Source of the DNA: Diadema setosum
Taxonomy: Eukaryota > Echinodermata > Echinoidea > Diadematoida > Diadematidae
Reading direction: 5' to 3'
Assembly (NCBI RefSeq): GCF_964275005.1
Contig: NC_092702.1
Coordinates: forward strand, 6,295,830-6,359,829
Length of the DNA: 64,000 nt
How positions within the stretch are numbered: position 1 is the stretch's first letter; every line of letters starts with the position of its first letter. This document shows positions 34,600 through 46,400 of the stretch, one piece after another. The notes beneath the pieces are model-generated. The model was not told the DNA's origin. It was given only the letters and a program-made list of their open reading frames with translations, and made no database searches. The position numbers were made by a program, and so were the translations under genes.

Positions 34600-34844
34600 G
34601 AAAAAAAAGTTCCGCGGCTATGCTGTATATATGAACCCTGATGGGTAAAGGGACGGGCGTTGGATACATTCCAGTACAGATCGAATTACAGATGATTATA
34701 GATGAATGAAAGTGACATATCGAGAATATATTATATCTGTAGACGACAAAGAAAACGAGGTATTCTCCTGCATTTGATTCGCAAACATTATGGATATACA
34801 GAATAATGAGAAGGAGTGGGCTTTGAGAGGTAAGACAGGGATCG

Positions 34845-35140
34845 GCTTACGGTGGCTCAGGGCCACCAAAAATGATGTCGGGGGCCAGCAAATTTTTGTA
34901 AAGGCTACCTTTTGGTGGCCCGATCGGGCAACTAAGATTCAAAACAGAATGTTATGTCTCTGTAGTTTAGGCATATTCATTTTTTAACATTCATTTATTA
35001 CTATTTATTTCTTTTTATTTATAATTTTATTTATTTATTTATTTATTTATTATTTTTTTTTTTGGGGGGGGGGGGGGGCTACCAAAATTGTCCCGAACGG
35101 GGCACCAGAGAGAAAAGAAAAAAAATTGTGTCGAGCCCAG
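34845..35140. repeat. GGTGGCC-type repeat, copy 1
   Basis: The words CCACCAAAAATGATGTCGGG, TTTTGGTGGCCCGATCGGGC and, near the right end, GTGTCGAGCCC are shared with 36395-36540. Between are poly-T and poly-G runs and a TTTA tract (35020-35070). It is probably a hAT-like MITE family with internal expansion; the ends are not clear. Confidence 0.4.
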
Positions 35141-35262
35141 CTGTCGAGCCTATAGGGTAAAAGCGTGGATCTATTATACACTAGTACCTCCATGGTATGA
35201 AAGAGTATAACATTTTGATTTCATGAACCCTGTATCGCAACCTTTTTTTTTTATCTTTTTTT

Positions 35263-35460
35263 CTAATGAGCAAAGGCACGAACTCTAGACTGATTAATCA
35301 TCGCAAGTTTGTAAAGCGGCGTGTAGCCTACGACGTTCCCATCCTGGTGTCGGGCCTCCCCTTCGAATTGTTTTAGTCCAGACACGTACCTAGCGGTGAT
35401 TAACCGCGTCTGAAGATCAAGGTGATGCCTGGCTGTCGGAGGTGCATTGTGGGATTGCAT
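35263..35460 (-). other. Possible coding fragment of unknown identity
   Basis: A 65-codon minus-strand frame in a stretch with clearly higher GC than its surroundings. Its translation (part: RYVSGLKQFEGEARHQDG, then VVGYTPLYKLAMINQSRVR) has ordinary protein composition and no low-complexity bias, unlike other short frames here. I do not recognise a family. Possible splice-like signals exist inside it (CTTCAG and TAG/GTACGTG), so it may be an exon of a small minus-strand gene, or chance. Confidence 0.2.
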
Positions 35461-36394
35461 TATGTACGGTATGTAATCAGCACAGGGATATCATTTTTAC
35501 CGGGCGAATACGTGACAAATTTTCTTCTGGAAACCCAAGCACGGGTGTGAAAAAGGACAATGGCAATGGTAATTTAGATAGTTCCAGGCCTACTTGGTCA
35601 ATTGTGTCTTTTCTGTGCTTTCCTGTCAATATTCATTCCAACTTCACTCTATGTTTTTCTACACCCCGCGACAACAATAACAACAACAACAAAACAGACG
35701 ACAAAATTTTGGAATACAACCTTAAAAAGAGAGAAAAATAAAACGGAATTACCACCTCATCAATGAAAGAAATCATACAAAACTAAGAGTCACGCCAAGT
35801 AGAGAGAATTTTTTTTTTCTCCTCGACATCATTGCGGCAAGTCTTTTTTTTCAAAATTTTTTTTTCATAATAAATTATTGCACATGAGCATGATGAGTGC
35901 TGTCCCCGCCCCCTTGAATAATCAGAAGAGCTTTGTTAACCAACGATACTATTCTGCAAGAGCAATAATACCGGGGAGGTGGTCTCACCTCCCTGATAAT
36001 ACAAATATAGGCCTCGGGCTGACATTCATTCATGTCAGAAATGACCAGTTAGTGAACCGCCAGTGGAGGGGAGGAGGAAAAGGGAGGAAAGGGGAAGTCA
36101 TTATGAAAAAGAATTAACATTCCAGAAAGAGCGCCACTGAGCGGCTGTAAGATGTGGGGCAAGGTTAAGCAAGTTCACATGCAACTAATAATCTGCAATA
36201 AAGATCAGAACCACAGACTTTTCAAAGCAGGGATTAATCTCATGATGGGAAGAGCTGTTGAAAACGGCTAAAGTGGTAATTTATCTGCATAATGATTTGT
36301 AAGTGTTTCATGAACTATACTTCTGTTCATTTTGTTGAAAGGAATATAATACACATACATACAGTGCATACATACACACATAATGACACAGAGC

Positions 36395-36540
36395 TCGACA
36401 CCGGTGACCAGGTGGCCCGGTGGCCTGGTGGCCCTTGGCCGCCAAAAATTGATGTCGGGCCACCAAACTTCCAAAAAGTTTATTCCTTCATGGCCCGAAC
36501 GGGCCACTATAGAAAAAAAAAAAAAGTTCGCGTCGATACA
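36395..36540. repeat. GGTGGCC-type repeat, copy 2
   Basis: GACACCGGTGACCAGGTGGC, then CCGCCAAAAATTGATGTCGG, then GGCCCGAACGGGCCACTATA, then a poly-A run and TTCGCGTCGA. It is shorter than copy 1 and better preserved. Confidence 0.45.
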
Positions 36541-36614
36541 CTATATATGCATGCAATATCATTATACACGCGTAATATAAACTTATGATATTATACACAT
36601 ATATTGCAAATTCA

Positions 36615-36622
36615 TTGTCATT

Positions 36623-36681
<59 letters not shown>

Positions 36682-36790
36682 CATTATTATTATTATTATT
36701 ATCATTATTATTATTATTATTATTATTATCATTAATATTATTATTATTATTGTCATTATCATCATCATTATTGTTATTATCATTACTATT
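36615..36790. repeat. (ATT)n microsatellite
   Basis: About 175 bases of ATT/ATC trinucleotides interrupted by single changes. Frames through it translate as poly-Leu/Ile/Ser and are not genes. Confidence 0.95.
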
Positions 36791-37837
36791 ATTTCGTTTG
36801 TTATACAGGTTCCGTCAGTAATCTACTGTTTTCTAGGGGGCTTTGTAAACACCATACACACAAGATAACAATCACAACAAATGACATAAACATAACTCAA
36901 TACATCAAACAGAACAGAACAGTATTTCATGAAAAATGAGAAAATGAGGAATGAGACTAAAAGTAACAGTTTCCAACCAAGATTTAAAAAAAAAAAATCC
37001 AACTTAATGACAGAGTTTATAAGAAACTGTGCTCATGTAATTATGGATGGATCCACTGAAAAGCAGAGCTTTTGTATTGTGGACCCCTCAAAAAGAAAAT
37101 CTGCGATTTAGAAGAAGAAAGTATTGTAAACATAAAGAGTGAGTATATGATATAATCATGTAAAGTCCCTTTGAGGAATATAGCTGTAGACAAAAAAAAA
37201 AGAAAAGAAAAGAAAGGATATTAGTATACAGATTCAGAGGCCCCTGCTAGAGAAAGACAAATAACAGTATACTACGCAAACAGAACAGATTATGAAACCA
37301 AAACAGGACAATAACAGTGTCCGAAGCTAAAGAAAGAGGTTCTGAAAGAGAAATAAACTGCAAACATTGTTTATTTTTCTACAAAAATATTGTTTGTTTG
37401 TTTGTTTGTTTGTCTGTTTTCTACAGGCCTACTATTATCACTTCGGTCAAAGGTTCAATTTCAATAATTAGAGTCCAATCAAAATGTGGCGGCCCAGTTC
37501 CCCCAGTATCGATTCATTAATGAATTATTCATCAATCAATCGACAGCAAAGGAGATCCGGGAACGCATAATTATCAGTACAAGCCTTAAATATCACTGTA
37601 CAAGTATCAAAAAGCACAGCTATATTATATAGTTATAAGATATACACATGCATAGCAACAGGTAGAACAAATTATATTCTGTTCGTATAGTTAAGATTTT
37701 TTTTTTCATTTATAATTATGAAGTTAATTCTTCTAAGTTCCATCTTTATTCATTTAGACCTCGCCTACATCTATTTTGGGAATAATATGCCTACTATCAA
37801 ACTTCTGTAAGCGTAGGCCTATACTTATAAATCAACT

Positions 37838-38020
37838 AATCATCATCATCATCATCATCGTCATCATCATCATCATCATCAACATCAACATCATCGTCAA
37901 CTTACCAACATCATCACCATTCCGTTATCATCGCTGGGGCTGTGTACACAGTCAATAACAACAACACAAACATCATCATCGACATCATCATCGACATCAT
38001 CGTCAACGTCATCATCGCTG
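37838..38020. repeat. (CAT/CGT)n microsatellite
   Basis: ATCATC and GACATC runs in two blocks around a unit, TCGCTGGGGCTGTGT, that itself occurs twice (37931 and 38014). It borders the GC-richer BNIP3 upstream region. Confidence 0.9.
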
Positions 38021-38059
38021 GGGCTGTGTTTTACAGTCATTATCTGCACATTCAACATG

Positions 38060-38587
38060 GCTGATAGAGTGATTTCGTGCAGTTTGATTTGGCACATGAC
38101 CAAACCAGTACAGGAGGCCGAGGCTCGTGGTTGATATGGGGAGGTTGGTTCCTGCAAACTACAGTACCCCACCCTGCCACACACAAACGTGAAACACGCA
38201 GCGAAGACGCACTGGGGTGGGATCACGCAATTTGGGGTCGTCAAATTTTACGGGGGAACCACTCTATTTATAAAATAGTATGTTGCTTATGTAGCTTGAC
38301 CAGTTTAAACGAGTCATTTCAATCATATAGCACCCAAAATAATCATGATATAATCCATAATCGTATTGTCAATGTGCCAAAAAGTAGAATTGTACGAAAT
38401 GAATGAAAAGTACGATGATTTGGTGGAAGTTTGAATATCTACATCCTGTCTTGTTAGTGGTCCCCGTGTTTAATACGGAAGCAAAACACGTAACGTCACA
38501 CGTAAACAATAATCGTCAGACTTTCGGAGATCGAGTGCGAGTGAATCATAACAAAGTGAATATTTCGTCGAAATACAGCGTTTCGAG
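38060..38587 (+). promoter_or_regulatory. BNIP3 promoter/5' UTR with hypoxia-element-like motifs
   Basis: Upstream of the BNIP3 ATG the sequence is richer in GC and CpG than its surroundings (38060-38250). ACGTG, the core of the HIF hypoxia response element (RCGTG), occurs on the + strand at 38187-38191, with a CACGC motif 4 bases further on. It occurs on the minus strand at 38487-38491 and 38499-38503 (two CACGT copies 12 bases apart, about 85-100 bases before the ATG). Between that pair is AACGTCAC, close to a CRE half-site. BNIP3 is a classic HIF-1 target in vertebrates, so these are plausible functional sites, but the cores are short and chance occurrence is possible. The transcription start was not located. 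Confidence 0.4.
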
Positions 38588-41500
38588 ATGACCACCACAC
38601 CAAGGAACGAACTTGACGACTCTCTGAATGGTAAGATCACATACTATGTGCCAGAATATTCCTTTTTTCATCTCGCCTTGCCGAATTTTCCAGGCACTTT
38701 GAAATTATATCGACATGTTTGCGACCAGCTGGATCTGAACAGGTTTCACCCAGGCGGGCCGCCGGTCGCTCGGCTCCGACAGCGCGGCCGTTTCTGACGT
38801 AGACGCCATGTAGCAGCTGCTTCGGTTCATATTCACATCCCATGCACATGATGCATGGGATGGGTACACCACCACTACGACTAGCAACTCCAGTGTCTCA
38901 ATCAGAGATGATAGAACAAGATATTTTCTGCCAACCTAAATCCACCCAGTATTAAAGAAGGGTCATAATCCAGATGTCAAATGCAGCGTTACGTTTTTAG
39001 ATCGTTGTACAGTCCTTTTTATCATGCAAGTGAAAGAAAAATTATTGTTTACGTTACACTCAATCTGTATTCTTGGAGCCATAAAAAGTCATTCCTAAGC
39101 TATGCTCAAGATGTATCTAACCGTTCCAGAGAGAAATTATTAAATTAATTATTACTTCAAATTTCATGGCATTACAATTGTCGTACTACTGTTTGACAAA
39201 TTGCTTTATTTGTAGTCTTTTTAATAGCAAAGCACCAGTAGGCTTATATATTTTGTTGATCCCATTAAATGCTTATTGCGTTCCCGAACTGGCCGATGTC
39301 TTGACCACTTACAGAACGAGATACATTGTACGTAAAAAAAATAAAAAAAAAAAATCCGCTGAGGTTCAACCTTCGTGTCAAAATTTGACCACAATCTAGG
39401 TTTCTACATATGTAGCAGGTGGTCGAGTTTTGGACGGTGTTATGGTCAAATTATGGCCACTGTGCTGGTTTGGTTCTGCTCTTGCATCAGTGGTTAGTAT
39501 TTATGTTATCAGGGGAAGAGGAAATCTTGATGCTGAAAAGCCATTATATTGGTAGCCTGAGCTGTAACTATACTGTATGCGCCATATATTTTGTGAGTCT
39601 AAATTTTTGCAAATCGGGACTTCCCGACAATTTCGTGAGTGGTTAAATTCACGATCGTGGAGTCCTGTCCTGAATGGAGAAATGTATATGCGTACGTCAC
39701 ATTCATGTCGGCATTAGAGTCAAAATTTTCATGTGTTTTTAATTTCGCGAATAGCGGCTGACTCGCAAAATTCGCGAAAATAAAAACCTCACGAAATATT
39801 TGGCGTATACAGTAGATTCTGTAACTACGGGTGTATGTAGATGCACACAGGACTCTTTGTGACCAACAAGAAAATTACAATCTAAGAAAGCTGTACACCT
39901 TGAAATCAACAGATGTAATGTGCATGTCCTAATTGATGTGAGAAGTACCCACAGAATTAAACAGCTGCAATAAGATGGATTTGTTGACTTCTTTTGTAAA
40001 AGTGAATAAAAAAATACAAGTTCTATATCACTTGATACCATGAATTTTATGTTTTTGAGTTGACTCATGCATGTAAGCATGATTATTGTAGACGCCAGTT
40101 TTTATTTTAACAAATTTCATGAGTCGAGTATTGTTCGCGAAATTTAATGACACAAAAAAAATATATCAACTCTGATTCCAATATGAATGCATTACTTGTG
40201 CACATGTGCATTTCTTTGTCCATTGCTCCATGAGTGTGAAATAACTATGTGTAATATGTGATCGCAAAATTGTCAGGAAGTCCTGATTCGTAAAAAATTG
40301 GACTCGCTAAATTTGTTTCCTCTTGAAATAAAGGGCATCTTTATAAGTAATAAGTGTAAGCTTCGACAGCTAGTCATTCCATTGTGTTTGTTCTTTGATG
40401 TGTGAATACAAATGATCAATCACAATAAGTGGCCTGAAAATACAATGCTGTAGTTCCTATTTCCTTCCAGTCTACAAAATGGTTGCCACTGTGGAAATGG
40501 CTGCGGATGGTATTCATCGATATAACATCCTGGGAATTTTTAGACTTTACTGTAGGTGTCAGGGACCTCAAATGACCGATAGTATGAAATGAAACCTCAG
40601 GACTTATCATTATATTAATAAGGTACATTGTAGATGTGAGCAATTCAATTGTGTGCAATGACCGGCAGAGCACACATTTGCTCAATGTAGGACATACAGT
40701 GAAAAGAAACAGTGTTGCCTTATATGCCGATAGATGGTCCAATTTATGTCAATCATCAAGAATAAATTTTTCATGCTGCTTTGGTGACTGTGTCATTTGA
40801 TCTACGTAAGTTATACTATTTATTGATAGTAATTTGGAAGGTATAGTGAAAATTTTTATATTTTGAGCCTCGTGATTGCTAATTTGATTACGGATGCTTT
40901 TAGTGATACATTTAAGCAGACCACAGGCCTTTTTTCTGTCACAACTTGTTGATTTCTTTCTAGCAAGATATTTTTGGGCTTCAAATTTTCATGAATTGGA
41001 GGCCATTGCCAAATGTTGGCAATTCATGAAAATGCCGAAAAATGGCTGTATCCTCCGATTCATGAAAATTTCATGCTTTAACAGTACTAATTCCTTTATT
41101 TGGTATCCGACCTGTTTACAATGTAGAACAGTGGTCTTAATTTTTTATTTTATTTTATTTTTTTTTTTTACACTGTGCAGAGTCGTGGGTTGAGCTCCAG
41201 TACGCCCAACACCAAAGCCAGAATGAACCCCTGTTGAGTCTGGGATCGGGCGGGGCCAACGGAGGCTCCAGCACCCCATACAGCACCGGGTCAGGGGGCG
41301 GCGGTAGGCACAGCCAGGGCATCCACTTCGGCACCAACATGGAGAAACTCCTGATGGAGGCACAGAGGGAGAGCCGCTCCACCTCCAGGGAGGGTTCACA
41401 GGGGGGCAGGTGAGCACCCCTGAATTGTTCACAGTGGGGTTGGAGTCTCCATCCACCATCAGAAGGATTTTTTTTTTTTTTTTTTTTTTTAGAGATGAAA

Positions 41501-43374
41501 GACAATTTTTTACACCATGTTCAAGTTGAAACATGTGCTTCAGCTTGAGATTAGTAAATGCACAATATTTGATTTCAAATATTTCAGAAACAGAGTAATT
41601 TATTTTGCAATGATTTATTATGTGCTGTAGCTAACAATGAAAAAACACATTAAGTATACATGTATGAACTTTGTGTTGAGTTCAATGAGAAAGGAGAGGC
41701 CTATTCTTTACATTCATACTCACACACACACCTGAATGTAAAATTTGTACTTTGATCAATAAAGAAACTAAAAGCAGACAAGAGAGAAAATAACAATACC
41801 TTGATATGCATCATGTTATGAAATGTTTAGATTTTGACTACTGCCTGATGATTATCAAACAGTGTTTCTTTGTTTTTGTGTACATATACATGTGTGTATG
41901 TCCATCTGTTGATAGTTTTCTGACTGGATGTCAGTCACATCTAGAAAAATCTTACATTTGATTATTGAACAAAGAATTGATTTGTTTGTATGTAGATTGA
42001 TTGAGATGAAAAAAAGACGAAACAAACAAACAAACAAACAAACAAACAAACAAACTCAACTCAGAGCTGGGTTGCTGAAATAATAATGATAAAACAAAAA
42101 TTACATCTTTTTATGTTGAGGTACAATTTGGGCATTATGTTTATTTTTTTAGATGACATTCCCCAGAATACAGCTGGAGTTATGCTGATGACATGTACAA
42201 GTGTCACTTATATTTGATAGACAAGTACACAAAATTTTACGTGGAGGCCATCTGTCTTTTGTCATGGTTGAAGATCATAATACTTTGCTCTTGGCAAGTT
42301 GTAGCCCAGTACTTGATTACTTCACTTTTTGTTCCTGCGAATGTCGACAAAAGTGTTCCTCGCTTTATTCCTTGTGAATAGTCCCATCATCAAGTAAAGA
42401 CAGCTATACAACTTTTGTAGGATGAAGAGAAAACTATCTGTGCTTGCAAGCAATATTATAAGAGTAAAAAATTAGTAATATTGCAGAGTCTAAAACAGAA
42501 AACAGCTTACATGTACATGCTCAATTACATAAATTCAATTAAAGAAAATTAGCATAAAATTTGCTAAGTAATTTAATGCTGAGGTACATACATGTAAGCA
42601 CAAATCAAGGAACTTAAGTGTACTAATGTAAAGTACTGGAAAAAAAAAGGCTGTCATTAAAGGCACAAGTTGTATCATACAATGTACTTGACAGAAATTG
42701 GCAGCTGCTGTTGTATTGCATAGAACTTTAATAAACGAAGCATTGTCTTGTTCATTGCTTCTTGGATGAATCAGTGATTATGACCTGAGAAGTTTTACCA
42801 GCCTTTTCATGGTGAAAACCATATAGTATTACATATCATTGGCACTAAAAGCAAACCCAGCGCAACAAAACTTGAAGTGCCGCACTATACTGGTACATCA
42901 TCCAGGGTCCTATATACAAGCGGAGCAGATGGTTGTGGTAAAGCTATGTTGTGGAAGCCGTATACTGGCTATTCAAGTCTGTAGTCTATTGTTCTGACTC
43001 ACTCACTGTGCACTCGAGATGTTACAATGGCACATCCATTGTGGTACCCACAATCCCAACAGGGCTAGGGCACAATGAGCTGGTAGGTAAAAGGCACTCA
43101 CTATGGCTTTCACAAAGTATGTGATTACATCAGTTGTTGGTCTTACATTGTTAGAAAGGGGGATGAAAAGGGGGGGGGGGATTGGGATTGAATGGTAGAT
43201 TGGAGAATTGCTTTCAGAATAAATTTTTTGTTTGGAAAAGATTTAAGCAACCCCAAGTTTGCAGCCATGTTTTCTTTCGTAAAATTCAAACAGCCCTTCT
43301 CGATATGGTGTAGAAAGTCATTTTTTACACACACATTCACATTGATGTTCCAGTTAGTTTAAGTACACTTATAT

Positions 43375-43410
<36 letters not shown>

Positions 43411-46400
43411 TGCCCATTTTCTCAGATTTGTATTTTGTAAGGGCACACAAAGCAGTGTAGAATGAAAGCTGCCGAAAACTGGTAATGATTCAAAAGAAAC
43501 AATCCAGTGAAGTCAAAGGGAGTCAAAAGGGGCCTTTTTAAACTCTCCAGTATTTGAGTTTTCAGTCCTATAGCAGAATCAAAAGCTCAGATTTAATCAG
43601 TAATGTTGCCTCTGACAAAGTTTCTGCTGGCATTGAAAGCTCAGATGTACACAAAAAAATTTTAAAATGTGGTAAAATATCTGCCGCATCTGTGACTGAG
43701 AGGAGTGAATGTTGGGACCTTTAAAACACTATTAAAGTATCTTGTACCAATCAAGGAAAATGAAAGGATTGTATCCAGCAGTTTTTAAAATCAAATTTTC
43801 TGTCGCTATAGTTGATGTATTTTCCTGTTTGTCTCTCATAAAAAGTGTCATATAATTGCCAAATGCTCTAATAGCCTTTCTTTATCTTTGTGTCTGCTGA
43901 ATGTCAATATTCTTGCAATTTTTACATTGGTTGTTTCCATCCCTAACTCACATGTTAGATCTATTTTGAAGCACTAAATACTGGGTTTTTACTTCCTCTG
44001 CAAATGGTAAATTATGCCTTTAAAGGACAAGTTCACCTTCATAAACATAAGGATTGAGAGAATGCAGCAATATTAGCAGAACACATCAGTGAAAGTTTGA
44101 GGAAAATTGGACAATCGATGCAAAAGTTATGAATTTTTAAAAAATTTTTGTTGGAACCGCTGGATGAGGAGACTAGTAAGGCTCGTGATGTCATATGAGT
44201 ACAACATTAGAAAATGTAAAGAAAATTCAACATATTTTCACTTTTTTCGCTTAATAAAAGAGCACTTGACTTGCCTCTTTCTAAAGGCAATTGGAATAAT
44301 ATTACCCGTAACATATGTCAGTAACAAGTCAAGGGAATGTGTACTTTTTTCAAAAGATGAAATTTGTGAAATTGTCTTTATATTTTCCTATATTGTTGTA
44401 CGCATGTGACATCATACACCGCAGTAGTCTTCTCATCCAGTGGTGACTGCACAAAAACTTCAAAAATTCATAACTTAAAATTTTGAACGGATTGTCTGAT
44501 TTTCCTCAAACTTTCAATAATGTGTTCTACTAATATTGCTACATTCTCTCAATCCTTATAAATGTTAATGAAGGTGAACTTGTCCTTTAAAGTTCAGTGG
44601 CTGGATTACTTTCTAGTACTTCATGCCAAGTAGTACAGTTTAATGTAACTGCCAGCAAAGAGGGGTCCCATAATCTATGCTGTTTCATCATGGCCTTGCC
44701 GTGGGAACATTGCATTTGTACATGTACGCCTGAATGAGCTGTCTAAACTAATACACCAAATTCAAGTTTAGGGGGACTTACTGAATGCTTTAAAAAATGG
44801 CAAGTTGAAGCTTAGTGCCTGCATGGGCACATAAAGGTCAATGAAGTATGAAGGGGAAAGGAGTGCCTTGGAATGTACACTGTATGTGTGGTGATGGGTG
44901 GCCATGCTAAATACTTCTCAGAAACATTTTAATGTCAAGGAGAATGTGAGTGCCTATTAGATGCATGCAAGTCATGCATTTTGGGAAGACTTCAACACAT
45001 GAGTTCATAACCAGGTTAATGGGAGACCCTTATTACATTAGGCCATATGAGTTCACTGCCAGGTTAGCATTGGACTCCAATTACAAGAGACACGGGGAAA
45101 CAGTCACCTTTAAGTACCAATGGACCCCAGTTATATTAAAAGCACATAAGCTCATTACCAGATTAACGCTGGACCCCAATTACCTTTAGGAGCATGATGT
45201 ATTTGCCAAGACGGTGAGCACAGTTTTCACTGTCCTCTTGTTTCACTATGACATGTTGGCATTTGACACTGATTGCTTTCTACCACAAATGGGCACAAGT
45301 CAAATTAGCCTCCACAGGTTGACATTGGACCCAGACTGCGGAACCCAGATGAGGACATATGAAAAATGTCTCTTTACCAGATGGAGCGTTGTCAGAGCCC
45401 AAGTTGACAGGAGCTGGAATTATCTGCTAGGTGACATTCTAGACGCTCCTCACATCTTCATGGCGGTCATTATCTTGTGATATGTTAATAGACGTGCACT
45501 TGTACATACACCTTTCATTTTTAAAGGAACCGTTCTTTAGTCACATTTCAGGGGCGAATCCCGGAATTCTGTAAAGGGGAGGCGCCTTTACAAAATTATT
45601 TACAAAATTAAAGGGGGCACATGCACCCCCATTTTTTCTTTTTATTTCTTTTGTTTTAACAAAAAAATAAAGAGGGGGCGCGCACCCGATGCGCCCCCTC
45701 TGGATCCGCCGCTGCATTTTGATCACCAATGCAAGGCTGAGAATGCAAGTATTTCCAGGAAGATTTAGAAAGTTATAGTGCTTTTCATACCAAATGCCTT
45801 TTGTGCTAAAAAAACAACAACAAACAATTTTTTGAACTGTCAGCATTCTGACCCAGTACTTTGCTTTCAGTGGTACTATGTAAGATGGTCTATGTATGTT
45901 GTAGTCCAACAATATAAAGAGAGCCTAAAAATGGGATGACACATTTGATGGGATTAGTTTCACGCATTGATCAGTTTGAAACATGATTCTCTGTGAGTCA
46001 TGCTACTCGGATCGTCACGTCAGCCAACCGCAGGAGTTTTTGTGAATCCATCAGTGCTCAAGTTCAACGTTCGGGCTAATGATCCATCATTTGATGGTAA
46101 AGATAAGACTTTAATTCACAATGATAAAATTGGTCGTCGAGTTTCTAACAAACATACAAACCCCCATCCGGCCCTTCTAGATTGATTGCTATCAGATGTG
46201 GGTAATCACACAGTTCATATGTTTCCCCATGCAATTGATCAAGTTTAGAGTGTACTAGCTCGTAAAGAAAGTGGCATACATGTATCCGGATCTTATGAAT
46301 TAATGATGAATTCCCACCTAGTTGTCCTTTAGAGTGAGGTTCAACCAGAGGAAATGTGGACTCCAGAGGGTGTAACATTACAGCTTCCCAAATGAAAAAT

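Noticed and set aside
36585-36821. Leucine/serine-rich frames on both strands
   Set aside because: They translate an (ATT)n microsatellite.
38057-38132. Small + strand frame starting MADRVISC in a good start context, and minus-strand frames opposite it
   Set aside because: It is only 25 codons long, with no recognisable family and no clear splice partner; it is better treated as BNIP3 upstream sequence.
41145-41534. Cysteine/tryptophan-rich minus-strand frames of 116-129 codons
   Set aside because: They are shadows of the GC-rich BNIP3 exon 2 read on the other strand.
45214-45480. 88-codon + strand frame in BNIP3 intron 2
   Set aside because: It is partly explained by the degenerate repeat, matches no family, and has no link to BNIP3 exons.
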